The position numbers and the translations under genes were made by a program. Under the pieces are notes generated by a model. The model was not told where the DNA came from. It saw nothing but the letters and a program-made list of their open reading frames with translations, and ran no database searches. From contig NHBR02000140.1 of NCBI GenBank assembly GCA_002167435.2, forward strand, positions 135,473 through 199,472: a DNA stretch of 64,000 nucleotides, written 5' to 3'. This stretch comes from Allomuricauda sp. TMED12. GTDB taxonomy: Bacteria > Bacteroidota > Bacteroidia > Flavobacteriales > Flavobacteriaceae. Below are positions 16,543 to 25,139 of the stretch, piece after piece. Every line of letters starts with the position of its first letter. The stretch's first letter is position 1.

Positions 16543-17022
16543 TTAGAGTGTTCTCAAGTATTCTGCAACGTCCCTTGCTTCGTCTTCCGTCAAATTTTGG
16601 TTAAGCATGATCGCATTATTATACTCTTTCAACAATGCTTTAGCGATTGGGTCTTCTTTCAACATTCCATCAGGATTCAAAATCATGTTCATTACCCATT
16701 CTGGGCTTCTTCTATCATAAACCCCTTTTAATGCTGGACCAATCATTCTTTGGTCTATCATATGACATGCAACACAAATGGCATCAAATTTAGCTTTACC
16801 ACGTGCAGCCATCTCATCATTAATATCTTCAGGAAATTCTATGTTGGTTACAGGTCCAACACCTTTGTTGTCCAAATCAACAGGAACTTCTTGTTTGGCT
16901 TGTCCTTTAGTATCTTCAGTTTTGGTGCGGCTCACCTCAAAACCATCTTTCTTTTCTTCCTTTTTTCCACCGCAACTTGCTATCAAGGCTCCCAAGGCCA
17001 AGACCATTACAATTTTTTTCAT
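16543..17022 (-). CDS. c-type cytochrome lipoprotein
   Basis: 159 residues. Lipoprotein signal ending LIASC (Cys17), a charged linker of about 60 residues, then a class I cytochrome c domain with the haem-binding CVACH near residue 83 and a distal Met in the C-terminal part (candidates in MILNPDGML or NNAIMLNQNLT). It ends DEARDVAEYLRTL, the usual C-terminal helix of the fold. It is expected to be an outer-face electron carrier anchored by lipid. It lies alone between the lipocalin-like gene and the YheT pair. Confidence 0.92.
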   Translation of the reverse strand: MKKIVMVLALGALIASCGGKKEEKKDGFEVSRTKTEDTKGQAKQEVPVDLDNKGVGPVTNIEFPEDINDEMAARGKAKFDAICVACHMIDQRMIGPALKGVYDRRSPEWVMNMILNPDGMLKEDPIAKALLKEYNNAIMLNQNLTEDEARDVAEYLRTL

Positions 17023-17138
17023 TCTGAATTCTATTGAAGTTTGTTTGTGTAAATGTAGCCACTAAGATAGGTAATTAGGCACTAATAATCGGAGTGTTTT
17101 TTGTTTTGTCCCTCACAATTAGGCCAAGATTGTCTTAT

Positions 17139-18098
17139 TTAAATGGAATTGAAGAATTCTAGAGCCCTTTCTTCGCTGTAGGTGATATTGTTCTTGCCCC
17201 AGAAACCTACGTGACCTCCATAATTAGGTGTTTCCAGATATAAATGAGGGTTTTCGTCGGTTTCTTTTAAAGGATAACATTCAGGACCTAAAAAGGAATC
17301 ATCCTTGGCATTAATGATTAAACTGGGCACATTTATACTTGGTAAAAATTGTAACGAGCTGGATTGCTCGTAATAGTCCAAGGCATCTTTAAAATGATGT
17401 GCTCTACTGGTATAGATATCATCAAAATCTTTTAAGGTTTTAATTTTTTTGATGTCGGCATTGCTTATTTTCTCAGGAAATAGCTGTTGTTTTTCCTTTA
17501 GTTTGCCCAATAAATTTCCTTTAAACCGTATGGCATACATTATGTTCTTTGTGCTGAGCAGTTGTTTGCAGGAATCGTAAAGGTTACATGGTACGGATAC
17601 TGCAACGGCGCCTTTTAGTTCCTTTGGAACCTCGTTGCCTTCACCTAAATATTTGAGCAATAAATTTCCGCCCAAACTGAAGCCTTTTAAATAGATTTCT
17701 GAATAACTTCTGGTATTCAAAATGTGGTCGAGCACTTCAATTAAATCCTCCGTGGCTCCGGAATGATAGGAACGGTACATTTTATTGGGTTCGCCACTGC
17801 ACCCGCGATAGTTCACGGCGCAAGCATCGTACCCATTTTGGTTGAGAATTTTGGCGCTTCCGGTAATGTAGGGACGTTGTGCATCTCCTTCAAGACCGTG
17901 CAGCAACACCACTAGTTTTTGGGTCGGGGTTTCTGAATCGCTCCAGTCCAAGTCCAAAAAATCCCCATCGGAAAGGTTGAGTCGCTCCCTTTTTTGAACC
18001 ACACCGTTCACGGACCGGATAATGCCCGAATAAATGGTGGCAAAATGACCATTTCTAAATAAAAAGGGCGGTGTATAGTTTGAATCAACTTGGGGCAT
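17139..18098 (-). CDS. YheT-type alpha/beta hydrolase
   Basis: 319 residues. The N-terminal YTPPFLFRNGHFATIY opening, LLHGLEGDAQRPYI oxyanion region, nucleophile elbow GFSLGGNLLLKYLGEG (Ser near residue 142) and the C-terminal His in GGHVGFWG identify the YheT/COG0429 family of predicted esterases. The catalytic acid is probably in NAKDDSFLG. Starts three bases after the stop of the flavin oxidoreductase gene, so they share an operon. Substrate unknown. Confidence 0.93.
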   Translation of the reverse strand: MPQVDSNYTPPFLFRNGHFATIYSGIIRSVNGVVQKRERLNLSDGDFLDLDWSDSETPTQKLVVLLHGLEGDAQRPYITGSAKILNQNGYDACAVNYRGCSGEPNKMYRSYHSGATEDLIEVLDHILNTRSYSEIYLKGFSLGGNLLLKYLGEGNEVPKELKGAVAVSVPCNLYDSCKQLLSTKNIMYAIRFKGNLLGKLKEKQQLFPEKISNADIKKIKTLKDFDDIYTSRAHHFKDALDYYEQSSSLQFLPSINVPSLIINAKDDSFLGPECYPLKETDENPHLYLETPNYGGHVGFWGKNNITYSEERALEFFNSI

Positions 18099-18101
18099 TT
18101 G

Positions 18102-19079
18102 CTATTCCTTTGGATAAGTCTTTAAAAGGTTAGCTTGCTCCTCTATCGATGTCTTAAATTCACCTTTGAGGTTTTGAACTAATTTTGACACGGGCAATAC
18201 ATTGTCTATGGTGGTTACTCCCTGGCCTGCCGACCAAATCGTCTTCCAAGCTTTGGCTTCGGTATCCAGTTCCTTACCGAAATCTATTTTTCTGCCTTTT
18301 TTCAAGTCTTCTTCCGAAATTCCGGCAGCGTTGAGACTTGCAGCTAAGAAATTGGCGGGAACTCCGGAAATGGCGGCAGTATAAATTACATCGCTGGCTC
18401 CGGCATCCATAATCATTTTTCGATATTCTTCAGTGGCCTTACTTTCTTCAGTATTTATAAAACGGGTGCCCATATAAGCAAGATCGGCTCCCATTTGCAA
18501 TGCAGAGGCAACGTCCCTCCCTGTAGTGATACATCCCGAAAGCAGTATTGTTTTGCTGAAGAATTTTTTCACTTCGGCCACCAAACTCATCGGGTTTATG
18601 GTTCCTCCGTGTCCTCCTGCTCCGGCAGATACCAAAATAAGTCCGTCCACCCCAGCTTCGGCAGCCTTTTCTGCATGACGTTTTTTAATGATGTCGTGAA
18701 ATACCAGTCCACCATAACTATGAATGGCATCCACAACTTGACTGACTGCACCTAAGGATGTAATAACAATCGGCACTTGATGTTTTACGCAAAGCTTTAC
18801 ATCGACTTCCAGCCTAGGGTTCGTTGGGTGAACAATTAGATTGACTCCAAAAGGTGCTGCTTTTTTACCGGTTTCCTCCTCAAATGCTTTTAACTCGGAT
18901 TTTATTTGAATGAGCCATTCCTCAAAACCCTCGCTGGTACGTTGGTTAAGGGCGGGAAAAGTGCCCACAATTCCATTTTTACAACATTCCACCACTAACT
19001 TTGGCCCAGAAATCAAAAACATGGGGGCAGCGATTACAGGAAGTGATAGATTTTTGATGAATTCAGCTTTTTGGCTCAT
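18102..19079 (-). CDS. Nitronate monooxygenase / FabK-like flavin oxidoreductase
   Basis: 325 residues, FMN-dependent TIM barrel. Visible motifs: PVIAAPMFLISGPKLV at the start, FGVNLIVHPTN near residue 75, LILVSAGAGGHGGTINPM near 155 with the phosphate-binding HGG, and GADLAYMGTRFINTEES near 215. This pattern is shared by nitronate monooxygenases and the enoyl-ACP reductase FabK; the length (325) and the sequence do not settle which. First gene of a pair with the YheT hydrolase. Confidence 0.88.
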   Translation of the reverse strand: MSQKAEFIKNLSLPVIAAPMFLISGPKLVVECCKNGIVGTFPALNQRTSEGFEEWLIQIKSELKAFEEETGKKAAPFGVNLIVHPTNPRLEVDVKLCVKHQVPIVITSLGAVSQVVDAIHSYGGLVFHDIIKKRHAEKAAEAGVDGLILVSAGAGGHGGTINPMSLVAEVKKFFSKTILLSGCITTGRDVASALQMGADLAYMGTRFINTEESKATEEYRKMIMDAGASDVIYTAAISGVPANFLAASLNAAGISEEDLKKGRKIDFGKELDTEAKAWKTIWSAGQGVTTIDNVLPVSKLVQNLKGEFKTSIEEQANLLKTYPKE

Positions 19080-19196
19080 GGGTTTCGTGTTAAACTATGT
19101 TTAAAAATAGGAACAATTCTTCTTCCTTATTGGAATCAGTTATCAAAACTATGGTATTTTTACAATTATTATGCATGCATAACAAAATAACCCACT

Positions 19197-19679
19197 ATGT
19201 TTTTTAAAGAATTTGAGATTAGATGGAGCGATATAGATGCTAATCGACACTTGGCAAATTCCGCCTATATTAACTTTATGAGTCATACTCGAATGGCCTA
19301 TTTGGGTCTGCTTGGCTTTAACCATAAAAGTATGGCGGCAAATAACATTGGTCCAGTAGTATTCTACGAGCACGTATATTATTTTAAAGAAGCATTTCCT
19401 GGTAGACCGGTAAAGGTTTCGTTGGAGTTTGTCGGTATGAGCGAAGATGGAATGTTTTTTGAATTCAGACACAATTTTTACGATTACAAGGGCAAAAATT
19501 TTGCGCGTTGCGAAATGATGGGTGCCTGGATTGATTTAAAAGAAAGGAAACTAACGGGATTGCCCAAAGAATTCTTGGAAGCCTTCGGCACCATGGAAAA
19601 ATCAGAGGATTTTAAAATATTGACAAAGGCCGATACTCGAAAGCACGTTCAAGTCCCCAAGGATATGGAGGTTATGTAA
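19197..19679 (+). CDS. Hotdog-fold acyl-CoA thioesterase (4HBT family)
   Basis: 160 residues. Starts MFFKEFEIRWSDIDANRHLA, the usual 4HBT opening in which the Asp of DANRHLANS acts in catalysis, followed by the hotdog helix YINFMSHTRMAYLGLLGF. Length is normal. The second strand region (AFPGRPVKVSLEFVGMSEDG) is typical. It stands alone, flanked by minus-strand genes, and converges on the SMI1 gene with a nine-base gap. The acyl substrate cannot be predicted. Confidence 0.92.
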   Translation: MFFKEFEIRWSDIDANRHLANSAYINFMSHTRMAYLGLLGFNHKSMAANNIGPVVFYEHVYYFKEAFPGRPVKVSLEFVGMSEDGMFFEFRHNFYDYKGKNFARCEMMGAWIDLKERKLTGLPKEFLEAFGTMEKSEDFKILTKADTRKHVQVPKDMEVM

Positions 19680-19688
19680 GCTGGATTT

Positions 19689-20351
19689 TCATTTTTTTGG
19701 ATAGCCGAACCAGCTTGGGCAAGTTGTTATCAATTTCCCTGAGATGATTTCATCGAGCCAACGTTCGTACCAGTCCAAAAAGTTTTTATCCTCTGAAAAT
19801 TTAGGAGGGGATAGTTCCCCCCTGTCCAAGTTCACGACCATGCCCTTATATGGGCCATTTAAAACAAGGGCATGGATAAAGGAGCAACCTTGTGAACCTA
19901 AGGGTAATATTCCACCATAAAGTGCACCGTTCAGCTCTTCGTAATTTTCGTCTGAAATGTCGTCTTCGTAAAAAGGGTCCGTCAATTCATCCCATTGTGA
20001 TTCCGTGATATGTGGATGTAACGTACACTCCTTTTTTAAATGCAGCTCAACATTCTTGTGAATTAGGTCATCCAGATTTTCACCAAAAGGATAAATTCCA
20101 AAAAATGGTCCAGCACCAGAGTTCAGATATGACCTTCCGCCATTTCCAATATTCAAAACAAAGCATCGGAAAGATTTCGGTAGCTGGATTCCATAATGCT
20201 GTTCGAAAGCATCAATCTCCAAAATACTTGTTGGGGCATTTATTTCATATTTGTGACTTCCAGCTCCAAAAACTTTGAAAAGTTCATCCTTATCTTTTGC
20301 TTGCTGTAGCTTCTTTTTAATGCGTAGGATTTGCGGGGTATAATTTGTCAT
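19689..20351 (-). CDS. SMI1/KNR4 family protein
   Basis: 220 residues without signal or membrane segments. The SMI1/KNR4 core is visible: ILEIDAFEQHYGIQLPKSFRCFVLNIGNGG (residues about 43-72), GPFFGIYPFGENLDDL, then GILPLGSQGCSFIHALVLNGPYKGMVVNLD and FLDWYERWLDEII. Family members include immunity proteins of contact-dependent and polymorphic toxin systems and general regulatory proteins. No toxin gene is next to it, so it may be an orphan immunity protein or a housekeeping member. Confidence 0.88.
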   Translation of the reverse strand: MTNYTPQILRIKKKLQQAKDKDELFKVFGAGSHKYEINAPTSILEIDAFEQHYGIQLPKSFRCFVLNIGNGGRSYLNSGAGPFFGIYPFGENLDDLIHKNVELHLKKECTLHPHITESQWDELTDPFYEDDISDENYEELNGALYGGILPLGSQGCSFIHALVLNGPYKGMVVNLDRGELSPPKFSEDKNFLDWYERWLDEIISGKLITTCPSWFGYPKK

Positions 20352-20455
20352 AGTTGTTCTTTAAAAAAGGAAAACTACGTAATCAAAGCTTGAAAAAGCA
20401 GGGTGAATTGATGAATAGGCCATACCTTTTGACGTAGGCACACTTCTGAACAATA

Positions 20456-21349
20456 TTAAGAACCTCTTTTAGGCTTTTTACTTGCCAAATACACGCCCAC
20501 CAATACAAAGGCCATTGCTGCTATTTTAACCAAAGTAAGCTCATCTTTTCCTGAAAAAAGGGCGAAAAGAATGCCTACCAAAGGCTGCATATATACAAAA
20601 GCTCCCACGGAAGACGCTTTAAGCTGCGTCAGCGCAAAAATGTTGAACAAGTAAGTCAAAAAAGTGGTTCCGATAACCACAAAAGCTATTGAGCCATAAG
20701 CCCACAAGGGGAGTGCGGACCATTGTATTTCCAAAGCTTCGGGCAGTGTTAAAGGAAGGTTGATCACTATGGCGACGGTAAAAAGCCATTTCATCAAAGT
20801 GAAAGGATGGTATTTTTCTATTAGTTTTTTTACGACGACAAGATAGGCGCCATAGGAGGTTGCATTAATTATAAACAAAAAGTTTCCCAAAGGTATATTG
20901 GGAGCATCTTGACGGACTTCGGCGCCAAACAGGATGAGTCCTACCGCTCCTACAAATCCCATAAAAATCCCTAATCCCTTGTTCAGGGTAATTTTTTCAC
21001 TTAAAAATAAGGCCGAAATAACCACAACAATAATAGGTGTAATGGTTACCAAAACAGCACTGTTGATCGGTGTGGAAAGTTGTAGGCCCTTAAAAAACGA
21101 TAACATATTTATGGACATTCCCAACAGAGCACAAATTAACATTCTGCCCCAGTCCCGCTTTTCAATTTTTTCTTTTGGTCCAAAAAAGGAAATCAACCAA
21201 AATAGAAGGGCAGCTCCTCCCACTCTTAAAAATATAAACCCAAAAGGTTTAACATGCCCGGGCATTACTCCTTTGGCCACAGTATGGTTTATACCATAAA
21301 TAACGGTGGCACCTATGGCAGCCAATATAGCCAGGGTTCTTTTACTCAT
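20456..21349 (-). CDS. DMT superfamily (EamA) transporter
   Basis: 297 residues with ten predicted membrane segments arranged as two EamA repeats (residues about 5-135 and 148-290). The opening LAAIGATVIYGINHTVAKG and the PINSAVLVTITPIIVVVISALFL region are typical of the family, which exports amino acids and other metabolites. It ends in a short basic tail (KKPKRGS). Its ATG overlaps the stop of the ArsC-like gene by four bases, so both are one transcription unit. Substrate unknown. Confidence 0.93.
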   Translation of the reverse strand: MSKRTLAILAAIGATVIYGINHTVAKGVMPGHVKPFGFIFLRVGGAALLFWLISFFGPKEKIEKRDWGRMLICALLGMSINMLSFFKGLQLSTPINSAVLVTITPIIVVVISALFLSEKITLNKGLGIFMGFVGAVGLILFGAEVRQDAPNIPLGNFLFIINATSYGAYLVVVKKLIEKYHPFTLMKWLFTVAIVINLPLTLPEALEIQWSALPLWAYGSIAFVVIGTTFLTYLFNIFALTQLKASSVGAFVYMQPLVGILFALFSGKDELTLVKIAAMAFVLVGVYLASKKPKRGS

Positions 21350-21699
21350 GAATGCAAGGCTTCCTTAGCGGCTTGAACCGTTTTTTTGGAATTTCCAACA
21401 AAAATCCGGTCATCTAATACAACTACGGGTCTTTTTAAAAAGGTATAGTGCTCTAGAATCAAATCCTTATAATCATTTTCGGAAAGATCTTTCTCATGGA
21501 GTCCCCTTTGTCTAAAAAGCATGGCTCTTCTGCTAAAAAGCGATTCGTAGCTTCCGCTCAATGCTGCCATTTGCTCTAGTTGTTCTGGCGTAATGGCTTC
21601 GGATTTAATTTCTTGAAGTTCCACCCCATCCAACGGTTCCAATTCCTTGAGAATACGTTTGCAGGTAGAACAACTGCCCAAATGGTATATTTTTTTCAT
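21346..21699 (-). CDS. ArsC/Spx-fold protein
   Basis: 117 residues from the ATG at 21699 (MKKIYHLGSCSTCKRIL); an upstream in-frame ATG at 21738 would add 13 unlikely residues. Thioredoxin-like ArsC fold with CSTC at residues 10-13 and the C-terminal FLKRPVVVLDDRIFVGNSKKTV segment, the usual RP-v-vG motif. Could be a glutathione- or thioredoxin-linked arsenate reductase or a YffB/Spx-like protein; no arsenic genes are nearby, so the latter is at least as likely. Coupled to the DMT exporter downstream. Confidence 0.85.
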   Translation of the reverse strand: MKKIYHLGSCSTCKRILKELEPLDGVELQEIKSEAITPEQLEQMAALSGSYESLFSRRAMLFRQRGLHEKDLSENDYKDLILEHYTFLKRPVVVLDDRIFVGNSKKTVQAAKEALHS

Positions 21700-21872
21700 G
21701 ATCACAATGTTGGATGGACAAAGGAAATCAAAAAACAATCAAATCCCATTACGAACATGCAAATTCAACAGCTTTTAAGGGAGGTGTTTGTTTTTGTTGA
21801 TTGATTTAAGCCATACCGAAGAGTGCTTTTTCAGATATTAAGGCTAGTTTTACATCAACCAATTGTTATCTT

Positions 21873-22337
21873 ATGGAAAAGACATTTGACATTCTTCTAA
21901 AGAATAGAAAAATATTGCACAATTTTTTACAGGACACGCCTAAAGAGGATTTGTTCAAAGTCCCTAAAGGATTCAATAATAATATTTGGTGGAACATTGC
22001 ACACGTAGTAGTAACTCCCCAATTGTTGATGTATAAATTGAGTGGTCTTGATTTCACCATTGAGGAAGAGTTGATCAACAAATACAAAAAAGGTACTTTT
22101 CCGGATGGAGAACCATCAAAGAAAGAACAGGAAAAAATATTAGCCTATCTATTCAGCACAGTAAAGCATATTCAATTGGATTATGAACATGGTAAGTTCA
22201 AAAATTTTCAAGAGTATATGACCACACCAAAAATTGGGTTGAACAGTGCGGAGGACGCGCTTTCATTCAATGTATTCCATGAAGGGCTTCACCTAGGAGC
22301 GATACTGGCCTTGAAAAGAGCGTTGGCACAAGATTAG
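21873..22337 (+). CDS. DinB-like protein
   Basis: 154 residues, all helical, without signal peptide. The metal-ligand pattern of the DinB superfamily is visible: NIWWNIAHVVVTPQLLMYK (His near residue 44) and the C-terminal VFHEGLHLGAILALKR with two His (near 138 and 142). Cytoplasmic, unlike the secreted DinB-like protein at 13808. Typical role would be metal-dependent thiol chemistry, but no partner gene is adjacent. A candidate start context is AATTGTTATCTT before the ATG. Confidence 0.85.
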   Translation: MEKTFDILLKNRKILHNFLQDTPKEDLFKVPKGFNNNIWWNIAHVVVTPQLLMYKLSGLDFTIEEELINKYKKGTFPDGEPSKKEQEKILAYLFSTVKHIQLDYEHGKFKNFQEYMTTPKIGLNSAEDALSFNVFHEGLHLGAILALKRALAQD

Positions 22338-22407
22338 GAGCTGCTTTACCTTAACTATCGATTGATTTTGCAGGTTGGAATTCTATTCTGTTTCAACCAA
22401 AATGATT

Positions 22408-22445
22408 CTGAGTGATTTTAACTCAGTGAAAATCAGTTATATTTG
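22408..22445 (+). promoter_or_regulatory. Hairpin and -7 box before the TraO-like gene
   Basis: CTGAGT (22408-22413) and ACTCAG (22421-22426) form a perfect six-base dyad with a 7-base spacer, and TATATTTG at 22438-22445 fits the TAnnTTTG -7 consensus, 36 bases before the ATG. The dyad overlaps where RNA polymerase would sit upstream of the -7 box, so it could be an operator. Confidence 0.35.
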
Positions 22446-22480
22446 TGTGCCAGATTTTAAGAACCCAAATCTTAATCAAA

Positions 22481-23032
22481 ATGAAACACTACCATTTATT
22501 CTATGGGCTCTTGTTAGTGGCCTTAATTTTCCCCGTACAACAAAATTTTTCGCAACGCAGCAATTTTTCTGTGGGCGCTGTTCCCAGTTATAAAACGGAT
22601 GGGTATGGTGTACAGCTCAACTTAAACCATTACCATAGCACTACAGATTATATGCAAGCATCTTTGGTGGCTGCTTTTTCCAAAGAGAAACCCAATTCGG
22701 GTGTGGAATTTCCGTACGAGGATTACTTATTCAATTTAGGATACTTCACCACTATTTTAACTTCTCCCAAGCGCGGTATTTCCTTTTATTTTGGAGGAGG
22801 ACCCTCTGTAGGGTACAAGTATATCAATGATGGGGAAACCGATTTTGCTTTTGATGCCTTGGAGGCTGAAAGTAGTTTTATATATGGGGGATACGCCTCT
22901 TTTGAAATGGATTTCTTTATTTCGGATGCCTTTTCCTTGATAATTCCCATTAACGGATATTATCACTTTAATAGTGACCTTAACGATTCCACACTATTGT
23001 TGGGTGCAGGACTTCGATATTACCTAAAATAA
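22481..23032 (+). CDS. TraO-like outer-membrane beta-barrel protein
   Basis: 183 residues from the ATG at 22481 (MKHYHLFYGLLLVALIFPVQ), with a signal peptide ending near NFSQ. The mature part alternates like a small beta-barrel and ends in LLLGAGLRYYLK, with a barrel-type aromatic near the C-terminus. Segments GISFYFGGGPSVGYKYINDGE and SSFIYGGYASFEMDFFISDAF resemble, from memory, TraO of Bacteroidetes conjugative transposons. No other transfer genes are present, so if related it is a chromosomal relative with its own role. Weak identification. Confidence 0.55.
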   Translation: MKHYHLFYGLLLVALIFPVQQNFSQRSNFSVGAVPSYKTDGYGVQLNLNHYHSTTDYMQASLVAAFSKEKPNSGVEFPYEDYLFNLGYFTTILTSPKRGISFYFGGGPSVGYKYINDGETDFAFDALEAESSFIYGGYASFEMDFFISDAFSLIIPINGYYHFNSDLNDSTLLLGAGLRYYLK

Positions 23033-23041
23033 ATTCATGTC

Positions 23042-23782
23042 CTAAATTTTCACCTTTCGTTTTAGGTACAGATTGATTTCGTTATAAGGCAAAATCAATA
23101 CGATTGGTCCATCAGCGTAGGATGCCACTTCATATTGGTTGTAAATTAACTGTAACCCATCTTTTGTGTACCCAATGTTGTTTGGTAAGTGAAACGAATC
23201 GCCCTCGAACATAAAGCCTGTCGCATTGATGTTCGTCTCTTGGGGTATCTTTTCTTGAATTCGGAACTTGGTTTCGGCAAAATCCTCAAAACCATTCAAA
23301 TCATCAAAAAGTTCCCAGTTTTCCAGTTCTGTACCTTTTCTTTTGTCAAAGTTTAAAAAAGAAGTGGAAGCATAGCCGTGGGCACCTCCAGTAAAAGAAT
23401 ATGAATTCAGCATGAACGTAATCACATTTTCATCCTCATAAACTACTTCGCCATCTATCGTGGCCTCCCATTGTATTTCGTCAGGGAATTTAACCTTTAA
23501 TTCTTTGTAGCTATCGGTAAAGGATTGGAGAGCCTTGTCCGCAGTATCAATGGTTTTGTCTTCTGTAAAAGATAAAATACTAATAATTTCCTCCTTAAGC
23601 GATCTGTTTATAGCTTCGGAAACTGGTGAATCGTCCAAAGCACTTGGAATATTGATTTCTATTTTAGGGCAACCAGCACAGTTTTCACCTTCTAATTGAA
23701 TGGGCTCGAAAGTAAGTTTGCTCTCCGTTTGGCAACTTATCAAAAAGCATAAAAAAAGAAAGGAACCAAGGTGCTTTTTCAT
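23042..23782 (-). CDS. DUF4163/DUF3298 domain lipoprotein
   Basis: 246 residues. Lipoprotein signal ending LISC (lipid Cys17). The mature protein has the DUF4163 region (residues about 45-130) and a DUF3298 C-terminal part with YSFTGGAHGYASTSFLNFD, the shared motif of RsiV/PdaC-like extracytoplasmic domains. A CAGC cysteine pair at about residues 36-39 lies just after the signal and might form a disulfide. RsiV relatives bind lysozyme in Firmicutes, but that role is not established for this group. Convergent with the TraO-like gene, nine bases apart. Confidence 0.85.
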   Translation of the reverse strand: MKKHLGSFLFLCFLISCQTESKLTFEPIQLEGENCAGCPKIEINIPSALDDSPVSEAINRSLKEEIISILSFTEDKTIDTADKALQSFTDSYKELKVKFPDEIQWEATIDGEVVYEDENVITFMLNSYSFTGGAHGYASTSFLNFDKRKGTELENWELFDDLNGFEDFAETKFRIQEKIPQETNINATGFMFEGDSFHLPNNIGYTKDGLQLIYNQYEVASYADGPIVLILPYNEINLYLKRKVKI

Positions 23783-23830
23783 GGATTGAGGTTTTGGGTC
23801 ATCAAAAATAATACTTCGGAAAGATAACGA

Positions 23831-23838
23831 TACATTTG
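23831..23838 (+). promoter_or_regulatory. -7 box TACATTTG
   Basis: TACATTTG fits TAnnTTTG, 18 bases before the ATG at 23857 of the PLP enzyme, implying a leader of about ten bases. This argues against the in-frame TTG start inside the box at 23836. Confidence 0.45.
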
Positions 23839-23856
23839 TACGAAGATAGTTTCAAC

Positions 23857-25011
23857 ATGGGCAAAAAAGAGTTAAAATTCAATAGTAAAGCTATTCACGG
23901 TGGGCAGCGACCCGATGCTGCTTACGGAGCCGTAATGCCACCGATATACCAAACCTCTACATACGCACAACCTACTCCGGGCGGACACAAGGGTTATGAA
24001 TATTCTAGGGGAGCAAACCCAACAAGAACTGCCTTGGAAAATGCTGTGGCCAGTTTGGAAAACGCAAACTTTGGGATGGCTTTTGGCAGTGGAATGGCTG
24101 CCATTGATGCTGTAATGAAGCTTTTAAGCCCAGAAGATGAGGTAATTTGCACCAGCGATTTGTATGGTGGAAGCTACCGGCTTTTTAAAGGAGTGTTTGA
24201 AAAATTTGGAATCAAGTTTCGGTTTTCTGAGATGGTGGATATGGATGAACTTGCTTCACAAATTACCGACAATACCAAATTGTTGTGGGTGGAAACGCCT
24301 ACCAACCCCATGATGAACATTATCGATATTGAAGCTGTTTCCAAAGTCACCAAAGCAAATAATTTATTGTTGGCAGTGGATAACACGTTTGCCACACCTT
24401 ACCTTCAGCAACCGTTGGAACTAGGAGCGGATATTGTGATGCATTCCGCTACTAAATATTTGGGGGGACATAGTGATGTAATCGTGGGGGCCTTGGCGGT
24501 AAAGGATGAAAAATTGGCCCAGCAACTTTATTTTATTCAAAAATCTAGTGGAGGAATCTGTGGACCTATGGACAGTTTTTTGACTTTGCGCGGCATAAAA
24601 ACACTCCATGTGCGTATGCAAAGGCATTGCGAAAACGGAGAATCCATCGCCAAATATTTGGAGAACCACCATAAAATCGATACCGTTTACTGGCCAGGGT
24701 TTCAACATCACCCCAGCTACGAAGTTGCCAAAAAGCAAATGAAAGACTTTGGCGGTATGATTTCGTTCGTACCTAAAGGAGGAAGCTACAAGAATGCCAT
24801 AAAAATTGTGGAGAAACTTGAAATATTTACCCTTGCAGAATCGTTGGGAGGTGTCGAAAGTTTGGTAGGCCATCCAGCCAGTATGTCGCACGGCAGTATT
24901 CCGAAGGAAGAACGAGAAAAAAATGGGGTTGTGGATGCCCTAATCAGGTTAAGTGTAGGCATAGAGGACGTGGAAGATTTGATTGCCGATTTGGAACAAG
25001 CTCTTAATTAA
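23857..25011 (+). CDS. Cystathionine gamma-synthase/lyase family PLP enzyme
   Basis: 384 residues from the ATG at 23857 (MGKKELKFNSKAIHGG). Fold-type I PLP enzyme of sulfur amino-acid metabolism: YEYSRGANPTRTALE near residues 45-59, FGSGMAAIDA, the DNTFATPYLQQPLELGADIV segment, and the PLP lysine in SATKYLGGHSDV near residue 202. C-terminal SLGGVESLVGHPASMSHG is conserved in MetB/MetC/cystathionine lyases. These residues do not settle synthase versus gamma-lyase; no met genes are adjacent. Monocistronic, upstream of gdhA. Confidence 0.93.
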   Translation: MGKKELKFNSKAIHGGQRPDAAYGAVMPPIYQTSTYAQPTPGGHKGYEYSRGANPTRTALENAVASLENANFGMAFGSGMAAIDAVMKLLSPEDEVICTSDLYGGSYRLFKGVFEKFGIKFRFSEMVDMDELASQITDNTKLLWVETPTNPMMNIIDIEAVSKVTKANNLLLAVDNTFATPYLQQPLELGADIVMHSATKYLGGHSDVIVGALAVKDEKLAQQLYFIQKSSGGICGPMDSFLTLRGIKTLHVRMQRHCENGESIAKYLENHHKIDTVYWPGFQHHPSYEVAKKQMKDFGGMISFVPKGGSYKNAIKIVEKLEIFTLAESLGGVESLVGHPASMSHGSIPKEEREKNGVVDALIRLSVGIEDVEDLIADLEQALN

Positions 25012-25062
25012 GATTTTTTGAAAAATTTATAAAAAATAAATGTTCAAATTATTGAAATAATA

Positions 25063-25070
25063 TAATTTTG
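25063..25070 (+). promoter_or_regulatory. -7 box TAATTTTG
   Basis: TAATTTTG at 25063-25070, within TATAATTTTG, fits TAnnTTTG and lies about 70 bases before the gdhA ATG, leaving a real 5' leader of roughly 60 nt. No clear regulatory structure is seen in that leader. Confidence 0.4.
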
Positions 25071-25139
25071 CCCTCAAATTCATAATTCAATAAAAAAACT
25101 CTTTCCGCTAGCGGGAAGACAATTAATTTTAACCCATAT

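Noticed and set aside
22481-23032. Evidence for an integrated conjugative transposon
   Set aside because: Only one TraO-like gene is present; no mobilisation, integrase, tRNA target or direct-repeat boundary could be found, and base composition does not shift.
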